NCBI GenBank assembly: GCA_965145485.1
Contig: CBCTCU010000028.1
Coordinates: 1-39,482, forward strand
Direction: 5' to 3'
DNA: 39,482 nt
Origin: CABQCM01 sp965145485
GTDB lineage: Bacteria; Bacillota; Clostridia; Oscillospirales; Acutalibacteraceae
Under the pieces are notes generated by a model that saw only the letters and a program-made list of their open reading frames with translations, did not search any database and was not told the origin of the DNA. Below are positions 8,208 to 16,725 of this stretch, piece by piece. The position numbers and the translations under genes are program-made. The first letter of the stretch is position 1. Every line of letters starts with the position of its first letter.

Positions 8208-9506
8208 TTAGTCGAGGAATCCTTTATAATACCGCATGAGCATCTGGGACTCGACCGCCTTCATGGTGTCGAGGGCCACGCCCACAAGGATCAGGATGGA
8301 AGTACCGCCCAGGGAGATGCCCGAAATATTGCCAAACTTGCCCACCGCGATCGGCAGGATGGCGATCACGCCGAGGAACAGCGCCCCGATCAGGGTGATG
8401 CGGGAAATGATCTTGCCGATGAAATCCGAGGTCGGCTTGCCCGGACGGATGCCCGGGATCGCGCCCGAATTCCTGCGCAGGTTGTTGGCCATTTCAACGG
8501 GGTTATACTGGATGGTCACATAGAAATAAGCGAAGAAAATGATGAAAGCAAGATACAGAATCATATAGAAAGAGCTCTCAAAGGAAAAGAGGGAGAGGAA
8601 CTTATAGAGCCTTCCGGTGTTGTTGTTGCCCATGAAAGCAAGGATGGTGCTGGGGATGGACAAAATCGAGCTGGCGAAGATAATGGGAAGCACGCCCGAC
8701 ATATTGACCTGAATGGGCAGGTGGGAGGACTGGCCCCCATACATCTTGCGCCCGACCACTTTCTTTGCATACTGCACCGGGATGCGCCGCTCGGCGCCGG
8801 TCATGAAGACGATAAAGGCGATGACCAGCAGGAAGGCGATGACCACGCCGATGACGACGGCATAGCTGCCCATCTGCCAGTAGGTGACCAGCGCGTAGAA
8901 GGCCTGCGGCCCACGGGAAATAATACCCGCGAAGAGCAGGATGGAAATGCCGTTGCCGATGCCCTTGTTGTCAATCTGCTCGCCCAGCCACATCATAATG
9001 GCCGAACCGGCGGTGAAACAAAGGATGATGACAATCGCGGCAAACACGCCCGCAAAGCCGTCGGTATAGGTCAGATAGCCGCTGTTGCGCAGGTAGAAGT
9101 AGTAAGCGGCGCCTTGCAGAAGCCCCAGGATGACGGTACAGTAACGGGTGTACTTGGCGATCCTTTTGCGGCCTTCTTCCCCGTCCTTGGCAATGCGCTC
9201 GAGGGGCGGGATGGCGACCGTCAGCAACTGCATGATGATCGACGCGTTGATGTAGGGCGTCACGCTCATGGCGAAAATGGCGCCGTATTCCAGCGCGCCG
9301 CCGGTCAGGATGCTCAGGTAGCTGAACAGGTTGTTGGCGTCCATGGTGGCATTCTGCATGCCGGCCTGGAGCGCCGCCACATCGATGAAGGGCACCGGAA
9401 TGACCGACCCGATGCGGAAAACAATGATAATAAACAGGGTAAAGAGGATCTTTTTACGCAGGTCCGCGATTTTCCATGCATTGCGAATGGTCTCGAACAG
9501 CTGCAT
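8208..9506 (-). CDS. secY: preprotein translocase subunit SecY
   Basis: 432 residues, the channel-forming subunit of the Sec translocon. Ten hydrophobic segments are visible, starting with ILFTLFIIIVFRIGSVIPVP; the plug region and the conserved loop segments GIRPGKPTSDFI and NAEEMANNLRR-like VEMANNLRRNSGAIP are present. It sits directly after rplO (1 nt between the stop and the ATG), the usual spc-operon position. It is needed to export the many secreted proteins of this window. Confidence 0.98.
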   Translation of the reverse strand: MQLFETIRNAWKIADLRKKILFTLFIIIVFRIGSVIPVPFIDVAALQAGMQNATMDANNLFSYLSILTGGALEYGAIFAMSVTPYINASIIMQLLTVAIPPLERIAKDGEEGRKRIAKYTRYCTVILGLLQGAAYYFYLRNSGYLTYTDGFAGVFAAIVIILCFTAGSAIMMWLGEQIDNKGIGNGISILLFAGIISRGPQAFYALVTYWQMGSYAVVIGVVIAFLLVIAFIVFMTGAERRIPVQYAKKVVGRKMYGGQSSHLPIQVNMSGVLPIIFASSILSIPSTILAFMGNNNTGRLYKFLSLFSFESSFYMILYLAFIIFFAYFYVTIQYNPVEMANNLRRNSGAIPGIRPGKPTSDFIGKIISRITLIGALFLGVIAILPIAVGKFGNISGISLGGTSILILVGVALDTMKAVESQMLMRYYKGFLD

Positions 9507-9507
9507 A

Positions 9508-9948
9508 TTAGATCACCTCGGCCTTTCCGCCGGCCGCCTCAATCTTTGCTTTCGCAGATTCGGAGTAGGCAGCGGCTTTCACGGTGACCTTTTTCGAAAG
9601 CTCCCCGTTACCAAGGATTTTGACGCCGTCGTAGGTCTTTTTGATCAGGCCGGCCGCCTTCAGAGCGTCGGCATCGACCACCGATCCGTTTTCAAACTTC
9701 TCAAGCTGCGCCACATTGACGGTGGCGTACCGGGTGGCAAAGATGTTGTTAAAGCCCCTCTTCGGGATCCGGCGCTGGAGCGGCATCTGGCCGCCCTCAA
9801 AGCCGATGCGCATGCCGCGCCCGGCCCTGGCCTTCTGGCCCTTGTGGCCCTTTCCGGCCGTCTTGCCGTTGCCCGAGGCGGCGCCCCGGCCGACGCGCTT
9901 GGGAGCCCTGGAGGAACCCGGCGCCGGTGAAAGCTCATGTAGCTTCAT
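9508..9948 (-). CDS. rplO: 50S ribosomal protein L15
   Basis: 146 residues. The glycine- and arginine-rich N-terminal extension (KRVGRGAASGNGKTAGKG) penetrates 23S rRNA, and the globular C-terminal domain (about 70-146) ends AKIEAAGGKAEVI. L15 joins late in 50S assembly. It lies 16 nt after rpmD and abuts secY, so rplO and secY are probably translationally coupled. Confidence 0.97.
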   Translation of the reverse strand: MKLHELSPAPGSSRAPKRVGRGAASGNGKTAGKGHKGQKARAGRGMRIGFEGGQMPLQRRIPKRGFNNIFATRYATVNVAQLEKFENGSVVDADALKAAGLIKKTYDGVKILGNGELSKKVTVKAAAYSESAKAKIEAAGGKAEVI

Positions 9949-9964
9949 TTATCGCACCTCCTTG

Positions 9965-10165
9965 TTACGCTTCGACTACCTCGACGAGGTGGTTGATCTT
10001 GTCGATCTTGCCCCGCGTCTGCGGATTGTCGGGCTGACTGGTCACGTCGCCGACCTTGTGCAGGCCGAGGGCTTCGGCGGTCGCGATCTGCTTCTTATTG
10101 GAGCCGATCAGACTCTTTTTGAGCCGAATGGTAAGGCACGCAGCCTTTGTCGCTTTTGTAGCCAT
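9965..10165 (-). CDS. rpmD: 50S ribosomal protein L30
   Basis: 66 residues, slightly longer than the usual 58-60 because of the N-terminal MATKATKAA. The diagnostic core is LKKSLIGSNKKQIATAEALGL, followed by VGDVTSQPDNPQTRGKIDKINHLV. It binds 23S rRNA. It is 18 nt after rpsE and 16 nt before rplO. Confidence 0.96.
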   Translation of the reverse strand: MATKATKAACLTIRLKKSLIGSNKKQIATAEALGLHKVGDVTSQPDNPQTRGKIDKINHLVEVVEA

Positions 10166-10183
10166 TGTGCTGCCTCCTCTGAT

Positions 10184-10687
10184 TTATCCTAAGATTTCTT
10201 TCACGCTCTTACCCCGGATGGCTGCAACCTGATCGGCGTCACGCAGACGGGAAAGCCCGTCCATAGTGGCGCGAACCACGTTGCAGGGGTTGTTGGAGCG
10301 AAGCGCCTTGGTGCGGATATCCTTGATGCCCGCCGTCTCGAGCACGGCGCGCACCGGGCCGCCGGCGATAACGCCGGTACCGGGGGCGGCAGGCTTTAAC
10401 AGCACGCTGCCCGCGCCGTAGATGCCGATGATCTCGTGCGGGATGGTGGTGCCGCGCAGGGAAACCTTGATCAGGTTTTTCTTCGCGTCCTCAATGCCCT
10501 TGCGGATAGCGTCGGGAACCTCGCTGGCCTTGCCCATGCCGAAGCCCACAATGCCGTTGCCGTCGCCGACAACCACCAGCGCCGCGAACTTGAAAATACG
10601 GCCGCCCTTGACCGTCTTGGATACACGGTTGATAGCCACAACGCGCTCCTGCAGGTCCAAAACCGATGCGTCAATCATGTTAGCCAA
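10184..10687 (-). CDS. rpsE: 30S ribosomal protein S5
   Basis: 167 residues from a TTG start at 10687. AAAGGAGG lies 9 nt upstream of the TTG, whereas the in-frame ATG at 10678 would be 18 nt away. The N-terminal double-stranded-RNA-binding-type domain spans about 10-75 (VAINRVSKTVKGGR, GDGNGIVGFGMGKA) and the C-terminal domain 85-155 (GAGSVLLKPAAPGTGVIAGG). S5 is at the mRNA entry channel and influences decoding accuracy. Confidence 0.97.
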   Translation of the reverse strand: MANMIDASVLDLQERVVAINRVSKTVKGGRIFKFAALVVVGDGNGIVGFGMGKASEVPDAIRKGIEDAKKNLIKVSLRGTTIPHEIIGIYGAGSVLLKPAAPGTGVIAGGPVRAVLETAGIKDIRTKALRSNNPCNVVRATMDGLSRLRDADQVAAIRGKSVKEILG

Positions 10688-10705
10688 ATGGATTCTCCTC
10701 CTTTA

Positions 10706-11065
10706 TCAGAACTTGAGGCCGCCCTCACGGGCACCTTCGGCCAGCTCTTTGACGCGGCCGTGATAGATGTTTCCCCCGCGGTCGAACACAACCTCGGTGA
10801 TGCCGGCCTTGGCGGCGCGCTCTGCGATGAGCTTGCCGACCTGCTTGGCCGCTTCCTTGTTGCCGCCGTAAGAAGCGAATTCCTTTTCATAGGAGGAAGC
10901 AGCGGCCAGGGTGACTCCCTTTTTATCATCGATGATCTGAGCGCTGATGTTGCTGAGGGAGCGATATACGCTCAGGCGGGGGCAGGCCGCCGTGCCGCTG
11001 ATCTTGCCGCGGACACGCTTATGACGCCTGTCGCGCGCCTTTTTGCTGTCAGGTCTGTTAACCAT
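10706..11065 (-). CDS. rplR: 50S ribosomal protein L18
   Basis: 119 residues. L18 binds 5S rRNA and helps to place it in the central protuberance. The basic N-terminus (KKARDRRHKRVRGKISG) and the core RLSVYRSLSNISAQIIDD, ending YHGRVKELAEGAREGGLKF, are diagnostic. It follows rplF after an unusually long 102-nt spacer containing a small CCAC/GTGG hairpin just before the Shine-Dalgarno AAAGGA. Confidence 0.97.
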   Translation of the reverse strand: MVNRPDSKKARDRRHKRVRGKISGTAACPRLSVYRSLSNISAQIIDDKKGVTLAAASSYEKEFASYGGNKEAAKQVGKLIAERAAKAGITEVVFDRGGNIYHGRVKELAEGAREGGLKF

Positions 11066-11167
11066 AGTGTTTCATTCCTTTCCACAAAGGTGGAGCTCAC
11101 GCCGCTGCCGGAAGAAGGAAAGCCCTCGATCCTTCGGCGGAGCTCGGAAATTTCTCCCCAAGCGCCC

Positions 11168-11713
11168 TTATTTCGCGCCCTTACCGGCCTTGCCTTCCTT
11201 GCGGCGGATGCGCTCGTCCACGTACTTGATGCCCTTGCCCTTATACGGCTCTGGCGGACGCTTCCTGCGCACCTCGGCGGCAAACTGGCCGACCTTTTGC
11301 TTGTCGGGGCCGGAAATGATGATCTTGTTGGGAGAGGGGACGTCGATGGTGATGCCCTCAATCTCCGCCACCTTGACCTGATGGGAGAAGCCGAGGTTCA
11401 TCACCAGCTCCTTGCCCTGCTTGGCCACACGATAGCCGACGCCGTTGACGTCCAGCTCTTTCTTGAAGCCGTTGGTCACACCCTCGATCATGTTGGCGAT
11501 CAGGGTGCGGGTCAAACCGTGCAGCGCGCGGTTTTCCTTGTTGTCGTTGGGACGGGATACGACGACCTCGCCGTTTTCCACCACGGCGGTGATGTCGCCG
11601 GCGATGGTGTGGGTCAAAGTCGATTTCGCGCCCTTGACGGTGACCTCCTTGCCGTCGATCTTGACGTCGACGCCGGCCGGGATGGCGATGGGTTTTTTAC
11701 CGATTCGAGACAT
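11168..11713 (-). CDS. rplF: 50S ribosomal protein L6
   Basis: 181 residues in two homologous L6 domains of about 80 residues each. Markers are MSRIGKKPIAIPAGV, ENRALHGLTRTLIANM and the C-terminal signature RKRPPEPYKGKGIKY. L6 lies near the base of the L7/L12 stalk and is needed for 50S assembly. It is 15 nt after rpsH. Confidence 0.98.
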   Translation of the reverse strand: MSRIGKKPIAIPAGVDVKIDGKEVTVKGAKSTLTHTIAGDITAVVENGEVVVSRPNDNKENRALHGLTRTLIANMIEGVTNGFKKELDVNGVGYRVAKQGKELVMNLGFSHQVKVAEIEGITIDVPSPNKIIISGPDKQKVGQFAAEVRRKRPPEPYKGKGIKYVDERIRRKEGKAGKGAK

Positions 11714-11728
11714 AATCCATGCACCCCC

Positions 11729-12127
11729 TTACCAGATGAAAGCGAGGACTTCGCCGCCGACGTGCTCGCGGCGGGCCTGCTTGTCGGTCATGACGCCCTT
11801 CGAGGTGGAGAGGATGGCCACGCCGAGGCCCTTCATGACCCTGGGCATATCCTCACAATTGGTGTAAATGCGAAGGCCGGGCTTGGAAACGCGGCGCAAC
11901 CCGGTGATGACCGGCGCCTTGCCCGAACCGTATTTCAGTGTCACACGGATGACACCCTGCTTTCCATCGTCGATGATCTGGAAGCTCTTGACAAAGCCCT
12001 CGTCGACGAGGATCTGAGCGATCGACTTTTTCATATTCGACGCGGGAATGTCCACCGAGTCGTGCTTTGCCGAGCTCGCGTTGCGGATGCGCGTGAGCAT
12101 ATCGGCAATGGTATCGGTGATTTGCAT
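11729..12127 (-). CDS. rpsH: 30S ribosomal protein S8
   Basis: 132 residues. It starts MQITDTIADMLTRIRNASSAKHDSV and ends with the signature ILSTSKGVMTDKQARREHVGG. S8 binds helix 21 of 16S rRNA in the central domain; in E. coli it also represses the spc operon by binding a 16S-like structure in rplE mRNA. Such regulation is not shown here. It is 31 nt after rpsZ. Confidence 0.98.
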   Translation of the reverse strand: MQITDTIADMLTRIRNASSAKHDSVDIPASNMKKSIAQILVDEGFVKSFQIIDDGKQGVIRVTLKYGSGKAPVITGLRRVSKPGLRIYTNCEDMPRVMKGLGVAILSTSKGVMTDKQARREHVGGEVLAFIW

Positions 12128-12158
12128 ACCGTCAACCTCCTTTGCAAAAATGCGTAAC

Positions 12159-12344
12159 TTACCAGCTGGCCTTCTTCACGCCGGGGATCTCGCCCTTGTA
12201 GGCAAGCTCGCGGAAGCAGATGCGGCAGATGCCGAACTTGCGAAGATAGGCATGCGGCCGGCCGCAGATTTTGCAGCGATTGTACGCTCTGGTCGAATAC
12301 TTCGCCGGGCGTCTCTGCTTGACTTTCATGGATGTCTTAGCCAC
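12159..12344 (-). CDS. rpsZ: 30S ribosomal protein S14, type Z (zinc)
   Basis: 61 residues, the short zinc-binding form. The zinc site is C-x2-C...C-x2-C (CKICG, CRICF). It starts MAKTSMKVKQRRPAKYS and ends GEIPGVKKASW. It is located in the 30S head. This short form, rather than the ~100-residue zinc-free S14, is usual in Clostridia. It is 12 nt after rplE. Confidence 0.97.
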   Translation of the reverse strand: MAKTSMKVKQRRPAKYSTRAYNRCKICGRPHAYLRKFGICRICFRELAYKGEIPGVKKASW

Positions 12345-12356
12345 AATATACCCTCC

Positions 12357-12896
12357 TTACTTCGCGAACGGAGCGCCCATCAGCGTCAGCAGCTCGCGGG
12401 CCTCTTCGTCGGTGTTCGCGGTGGTGACAAAGCAGATGTCCATGCCGCGCACCTTGTCAATCTTGTCGTAGTCGATCTCGGGGAAAATGAGCTGCTCCTT
12501 CAGGCCCATGCTGTAGTTGCCGCGCCCGTCAAAGGAGTTGGCGTTGATGCCGCGGAAGTCGCGCACACGGGGCAGAGCCACCGTGAAGAGGCGGTCGACA
12601 AACTCGTACATCCGGTCCCCACGCAGGGTGACCTTGCAGCCGATGTCCATGCCCTCGCGCAGCTTGAAGTTCGCCACCGACTTCCTGGCCTTGCAGACCA
12701 CCGGCTTCTGCCCGGTGATGGCCGAGAGGTCGGCCATGATGGCGTCGATAATCTTGGAATTGTCCCTGGCCTCGCCGCAGCCGACGTTGATAACCACCTT
12801 ATCAAGCTTCGGAATCTGCATCACGCTTTTGTACTCGAATTTCTTCATCAGCGCGGGGGCAATGTCTTTTTGATAGGTATCCTTTAACCTTGCCAT
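12357..12896 (-). CDS. rplE: 50S ribosomal protein L5
   Basis: 179 residues from the ATG at 12896 (MARLKDTYQKDIAPALMKKF). A further in-frame ATG at 12908 sits directly on the Shine-Dalgarno AAGGAGG and cannot be the start. L5 binds 5S rRNA and contacts the P-site tRNA. Diagnostic segments are VVCKARKSVANFKLREG, VTLRGDRMYEFVDRL and the C-terminal DICFVTTANTDEEARELL. Confidence 0.97.
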   Translation of the reverse strand: MARLKDTYQKDIAPALMKKFEYKSVMQIPKLDKVVINVGCGEARDNSKIIDAIMADLSAITGQKPVVCKARKSVANFKLREGMDIGCKVTLRGDRMYEFVDRLFTVALPRVRDFRGINANSFDGRGNYSMGLKEQLIFPEIDYDKIDKVRGMDICFVTTANTDEEARELLTLMGAPFAK

Positions 12897-12918
12897 ACTC
12901 GAATGCATCCTCCTTCAC

Positions 12919-13239
12919 TTAAAATACTTCGCCGCATTTTTTGCAGATGCGCTCTTTGCGGCCCTCTTTGTCGAACCGGGCGCCCACGCGGGTGGGCTTG
13001 TTGCACTTGGGGCAGATGGGGACGACCTTGCAGGCGTACATGGCGCCCTCCGCCTTGACAATGCCGGCGGGATCGCCCGCCTTGCGGGGCTTGACGTGCT
13101 TGGTCATGATATTGCGCCCCTCGACGATGACCTTGCCCTCCTTGGGACTGACCTCGAGCACCTTGCCCTTTTTGCCGCGCTCGTTGCCGCTCGTGATGAG
13201 GACGGTATCGCCGGTCTTGATATGCATTTTCTTGTTCAT
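12919..13239 (-). CDS. rplX: 50S ribosomal protein L24 with zinc-ribbon tail
   Basis: 106 residues from the ATG at 13239 (MNKKMHIKTGDTVLITSG). A GGGAGGG lies 6 nt upstream, so the longer frame to 13254 is not used. An N-terminal KOW motif (about 8-40, GNERGKKGKVLEV) binds 23S rRNA near the tunnel exit and starts 50S assembly. The C-terminus has C-x2-C (CPKCNKPT) and C-x2-C (CKKCGEVF) pairs, a zinc-ribbon variant seen in some Clostridia. Confidence 0.96.
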   Translation of the reverse strand: MNKKMHIKTGDTVLITSGNERGKKGKVLEVSPKEGKVIVEGRNIMTKHVKPRKAGDPAGIVKAEGAMYACKVVPICPKCNKPTRVGARFDKEGRKERICKKCGEVF

Positions 13240-13253
13240 ATTACGCCCTCCCA

Positions 13254-13622
13254 TCAGAGCACTTCGGGAGCGAGAGAGAGGATCTTTAAGTAATCCTTTT
13301 CACGAAGCTCTCTTGCCACCGGCCCAAAAATACGGGTGCCCCTCGGATTTTTATCCTCGCGGATGATGACGGCCGCATTCTCGTCAAAGCGAATGTAGGT
13401 GCCGTCCGCGCGGCGCAAACCCTTGGCTGTGCGAACGACCACGGCCTTGACCACGTCGCCCTTTTTGACCACGCCGCCGGGCGCCGCTTTTTTCACGGAA
13501 GCAACCACGACGTCGCCGATATTTGCATACCTCCTGCCGGAACCGCCAAGCACCCGGATGCACATCAGTTCCTTGGCACCGGTGTTGTCGGCAACCTTGA
13601 GGTAACTCTGTTGCTGTATCAC
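13254..13622 (-). CDS. rplN: 50S ribosomal protein L14
   Basis: 122 residues, canonical. It starts MIQQQSYLKVADNTGAKEL. The signature VKAVVVRTAKGLRRADG and the tail FGPVARELREKDYLKILSLAPEVL are present. L14 forms inter-subunit bridges and binds the silencing factor RsfS. It is 24 nt after rpsQ; its stop is 14 nt before the chosen rplX start. Confidence 0.98.
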   Translation of the reverse strand: MIQQQSYLKVADNTGAKELMCIRVLGGSGRRYANIGDVVVASVKKAAPGGVVKKGDVVKAVVVRTAKGLRRADGTYIRFDENAAVIIREDKNPRGTRIFGPVARELREKDYLKILSLAPEVL

Positions 13623-13646
13623 AGTCGTATCCTCCTTCGGTAAACC

Positions 13647-13907
13647 TTATTTCGCCTTCTCGATGATCTCGGCCACACGCCAGTGTTTGTCCTTGGACAA
13701 CGGCCGGGTCTCCATCACGAGGACGCGGTCGCCCACGCCGCAGGCGTTGTTTTCGTCGTGTGCCTTGATGCGCACGGTGCGCTTGATGATCTTTTTGTAA
13801 AGTGGATGCTTGACGTTGTCCTTGATGGCGACGACAACCGTCTTGTCCATTTTATCGCTGACCACCATGCCGACGGTGGTTTTACGCAGATTCCTGTTCG
13901 CTTCCAC
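13647..13907 (-). CDS. rpsQ: 30S ribosomal protein S17
   Basis: 86 residues, an OB-fold protein that binds the 5' domain of 16S rRNA. Markers are RKTTVGMVVSDKMDKTVVV and the GDRVLVMETRPLSKDKHW segment. It starts 3 nt after the rpmC stop, so it is tightly coupled to it. Confidence 0.98.
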   Translation of the reverse strand: MEANRNLRKTTVGMVVSDKMDKTVVVAIKDNVKHPLYKKIIKRTVRIKAHDENNACGVGDRVLVMETRPLSKDKHWRVAEIIEKAK

Positions 13908-13910
13908 TGA

Positions 13911-14129
13911 TTACCCCTCCGTTCCCTGCGATTTGGCGTCTTTGATTTCATACTCGCGCAAAATGGTCTTGACGCGGGCGATGTCTTTCTTTACCGCCTT
14001 GATTCGCATTGGATTCTCCAACTGGTTAATGGCGTTCTGGAAGCGCAGATGAAAGAGCTCCTCCTTTAAGGAGATCAGCTCATTGTTCAGCTCGTCAACC
14101 GTCTTTTCTCTGAATTCACTCGCTCTCAT
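13911..14129 (-). CDS. rpmC: 50S ribosomal protein L29
   Basis: 72 residues, all-helical hairpin. It begins MRASEFREKTVDELNNELI and holds LKEELFHLRFQNAINQLENP, the L29 signature. L29 lies beside the exit tunnel where nascent-chain factors dock. Its ATG overlaps the rplP stop by 4 nt (ATGA). Confidence 0.97.
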   Translation of the reverse strand: MRASEFREKTVDELNNELISLKEELFHLRFQNAINQLENPMRIKAVKKDIARVKTILREYEIKDAKSQGTEG

Positions 14130-14554
14130 GACATCTCACCACCCGTTTCCTGCTTGGTAACAAATTTGCATTTGATCGGAAGCTTGTTTGCGGCGAGCCG
14201 CAGAGCTTCGCGGGCCTGTTCCTCGTCAATGCCGCCGATCTCGAACATCACGCGGCCGGGCTTAACCACGGCCACCCAGTATTCGGGCGAACCTTTACCG
14301 GAACCCATGCGGGTCTCAGCCGGTTTCTCCGTAATGGGCTTGTCGGGGAAGATTTTAATCCAAACCTGTCCGCTACGACGGGTGTAACGGGTCATGGCGA
14401 TACGCGCGGCCTCAATCTGGTTGGAGGTGATCCAGGCCGGCTCGAGCGCCTGCAGGCCAAAGTCACCGTAATTGACGGTGTTACCGCGGGTGGCCTTACC
14501 CTTTAAGCGTCCTCTGTGGACCCTGCGGTATTTGACGCGCTTTGGCAGTAACAT
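14126..14554 (-). CDS. rplP: 50S ribosomal protein L16
   Basis: 142 residues. L16 shapes the tRNA-binding side of the 50S subunit near the A site. The start MLLPKRVKYRRVHRGRLKG and the signature RMGSGKGSPEYWVAVVKPG are diagnostic. It overlaps rpsC by one base (TAATG) and rpmC by 4 nt, a fully coupled trio. Confidence 0.98.
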   Translation of the reverse strand: MLLPKRVKYRRVHRGRLKGKATRGNTVNYGDFGLQALEPAWITSNQIEAARIAMTRYTRRSGQVWIKIFPDKPITEKPAETRMGSGKGSPEYWVAVVKPGRVMFEIGGIDEEQAREALRLAANKLPIKCKFVTKQETGGEMS

Positions 14555-15222
14555 TACTGGGCTCCTCCTTCCTTGCGGGCCTTGCGGCGGTTGTCGTGCA
14601 GCACCTCGCCCCGGTAAATCCAGACCTTGACGCCGATGCGGCCATAGGTCGTCTTGGCCTCGGCAAAGCCGTAATCAATGTCGGCGCGCAGAGTCTGCAG
14701 GGGGATGGTGCCCTCGTGATACTGTTCGGTGCGGGCGATTTCCGCGCCGCCCAAACGGCCCGAGACCTGAGTCTTGATACCTTTGGCGCCGAGCTTCATG
14801 GCGCGGCCAATGCAGAGCTTAAGGGCGCGGCGGAAGGACACGCGCTTCTCGAGCTGAGCAGCGATATTCTCGGCCACAAGCTGGGCGTTGAGGTCGGGGC
14901 TCTTGACCTCGACAATGTTGATATGAACCGGCTTTTTCAGCATCGCCTCGCAGGTGACGCGGAGCTTTTCAATCTCCGAGCCGCCGCGGCCGATGACCAT
15001 GCCGGGCTTTGCGCAGTGGATAAAGATACGCACGCGGGACGCGTCGCGCTCAATTTCAATCTTGGGGACGCCGGCCGGCTCAAGCAGCTTCTTGAGATAG
15101 GTGCGCAGCTTATAGTCCTCCACGATGGTGTCGCCAAAGACGTCGTCGCGGGCGAACCAGCGGGAATCCCAGTTTTTGATAACGCCGACGCGCAGGCCGT
15201 GCGGATTCACTTTCTGTCCCAT
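14554..15222 (-). CDS. rpsC: 30S ribosomal protein S3
   Basis: 222 residues. Domain order: N-terminal region (MGQKVNPHGLRVGVIKNWDS), type-2 KH domain about 40-108 (VIGRGGSEIEKLR) and C-terminal S3 domain about 115-205 (MKLGAKGIKTQVSGRLGGAE). S3 lines the mRNA entry pore and has helicase activity with S4 and S5. It lies 19 nt after rplV. Confidence 0.98.
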   Translation of the reverse strand: MGQKVNPHGLRVGVIKNWDSRWFARDDVFGDTIVEDYKLRTYLKKLLEPAGVPKIEIERDASRVRIFIHCAKPGMVIGRGGSEIEKLRVTCEAMLKKPVHINIVEVKSPDLNAQLVAENIAAQLEKRVSFRRALKLCIGRAMKLGAKGIKTQVSGRLGGAEIARTEQYHEGTIPLQTLRADIDYGFAEAKTTYGRIGVKVWIYRGEVLHDNRRKARKEGGAQ

Positions 15223-15241
15223 AGTTTAGCCTCCTTCTCCC

Positions 15242-15574
15242 TTAATCCTGTTCCCTGAGCGTCAGGGTGATGTGCGACGTCCTCTTGAGGATCCGGGTCG
15301 CGCTGCCCTTTGCACGGGGGCGGAAACGCTTGAGCGTCGGGCCGGGGCAGACAAAACATTCAGCGACATACAGCCTCGACGTGTCCATCGTTTTAAACTC
15401 CGCATTGGCCCGGGCCGATCCCAGCAGCTTTTGCAATACTTCACACGCCGATTTGGGGGTGTGCTTCAAAATGGCGGCTGCTTTGTCGACAGGCTGATTA
15501 CGGATCAAATCCAGAACCACCTTGACCTTGCGGGGGGCGATCCGGACGTGTTTCACGGTTGCCTTTGCTTCCAT
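15242..15574 (-). CDS. rplV: 50S ribosomal protein L22
   Basis: 110 residues. The start MEAKATVKHVRIAPRKVKV and the signature RFRPRAKGSATRILKRTSHI are diagnostic. Its beta-hairpin loop lines the peptide exit tunnel, where some macrolide-resistance changes map; the loop here looks normal in length. It is 20 nt after rpsS. Confidence 0.97.
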   Translation of the reverse strand: MEAKATVKHVRIAPRKVKVVLDLIRNQPVDKAAAILKHTPKSACEVLQKLLGSARANAEFKTMDTSRLYVAECFVCPGPTLKRFRPRAKGSATRILKRTSHITLTLREQD

Positions 15575-15594
15575 AATGTGTCTCTCCTTTCAGC

Positions 15595-15867
15595 CTACTT
15601 CGACGTCTTCGAACCCGCGTGGCCGCGGAAGGTGCGGGTGGGGGCGAATTCGCCCAGCTTGTGTCCCACCATGTCCTCGGTCACATACACCGGCACATGC
15701 TTGCGCCCGTCGTGCACCGCGAAAGTATGGCCGACGAAATCGGGGAATATGGTTGAGGCGCGGCTCCAGGTCTTGAGAACCCGCTTCTCGCCGGTCTGAT
15801 TCATCTCCTGCACTCGTTTGAGCAGAACGGGCTGTACATACGGCCCCTTTTTAATGCTTCTTCCCAT
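15595..15867 (-). CDS. rpsS: 30S ribosomal protein S19
   Basis: 90 residues. It begins MGRSIKKGPYVQPVLLKRV and contains RASTIFPDFVGHTFAVHDG and MVGHKLGEFAPTRTFRGH. S19 pairs with S13 in the 30S head. It is 24 nt after rplB. Confidence 0.98.
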   Translation of the reverse strand: MGRSIKKGPYVQPVLLKRVQEMNQTGEKRVLKTWSRASTIFPDFVGHTFAVHDGRKHVPVYVTEDMVGHKLGEFAPTRTFRGHAGSKTSK

Positions 15868-15891
15868 AGTTCAACCTCTCCTTTCGTCGCC

Positions 15892-16725
15892 TTATTTCGC
15901 GTTTCTACGCTTGACAATGAACTTGTCGCTGCGGTTCTTCTTGGCGCGGGTCTTATAACCCAGGGCCGGCTTGCCCCACGGGGTGACCGGGCCGGGACGG
16001 CCGATGGGCGACTTGCCCTCACCGCCGCCGTGCGGGTGGTCGCAGGGGTTCATAACCGAGCCGCGAACGGTCGGGCGCCAACCCATGTGGCGCTTGCGGC
16101 CGGCCTTGCCGATGTTGACATTTTCATGCTCAATGTTGCCGACCTGGCCGATGGTGGCCATGCAGACGGCCGGGACGTTGCGCAACTCGCCCGAGGGCAG
16201 GCGCAGCAGGGCCATGTTGCCCTCCTTGGCCATGAGCTGGGCCATGGCGCCGCCGGCGCGGGCCAGCTGGGCCCCCTTGCCGGGGTAAAGCTCCACGTTG
16301 TGGATAAAGGTACCGGTCGGGATGGCCGACAGGGGCAGGGCGTTACCGGTCACGATGTCGGCGTTCTCGCCGCTGACAACCGTATCGCCTACCTTCAGGC
16401 CGTGGGGGGCAACGATGTAACGCTTCTCCCCATCCTCATACTGCACCAGCGCGATATGGGCGGTGCGGTTGGGATCGTACTCAATGGTCAGCACCTTGGC
16501 CGGCATATCGAATTTATCCCGCTTGAAATCGATCACGCGGTATTTCCGGCGGTTTCCGCCGCCGCGATGGCGGACGGTGATGCGGCCGTAGCTGTTGCGT
16601 CCGGCATTTTTCTTAATTGGGGCGAGCAGGCTGCGCTCGGGGGCGACCTTGCTCAGCTCGGAATAATCGACCACGCTCATGCCGCGGCGGCCGGGGGTCG
16701 TCGGCTTATAATGATTGATTGGCAT
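15892..16725 (-). CDS. rplB: 50S ribosomal protein L2
   Basis: 277 residues, canonical. The N-terminal OB-fold spans about 60-125 and the C-terminal SH3-like domain 130-200. The basic tail carries the catalytic-region signature GGGEGKSPIGRPGPVTPWG. L2 is required for subunit joining and peptidyl transfer. Unlike in most bacteria it does not directly follow rplW: a 203-nt structured spacer lies upstream (16726-16928). Confidence 0.98.
   Translation of the reverse strand: MPINHYKPTTPGRRGMSVVDYSELSKVAPERSLLAPIKKNAGRNSYGRITVRHRGGGNRRKYRVIDFKRDKFDMPAKVLTIEYDPNRTAHIALVQYEDGEKRYIVAPHGLKVGDTVVSGENADIVTGNALPLSAIPTGTFIHNVELYPGKGAQLARAGGAMAQLMAKEGNMALLRLPSGELRNVPAVCMATIGQVGNIEHENVNIGKAGRKRHMGWRPTVRGSVMNPCDHPHGGGEGKSPIGRPGPVTPWGKPALGYKTRAKKNRSDKFIVKRRNAK

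Noticed and set aside
8058..13000. Long plus-strand open frames opposite secY and the spc-operon genes (8058-9587, 10436-12157)
   Set aside because: They run across several well-recognised ribosomal genes on the minus strand and have His/Asp/Gly-rich antisense composition.
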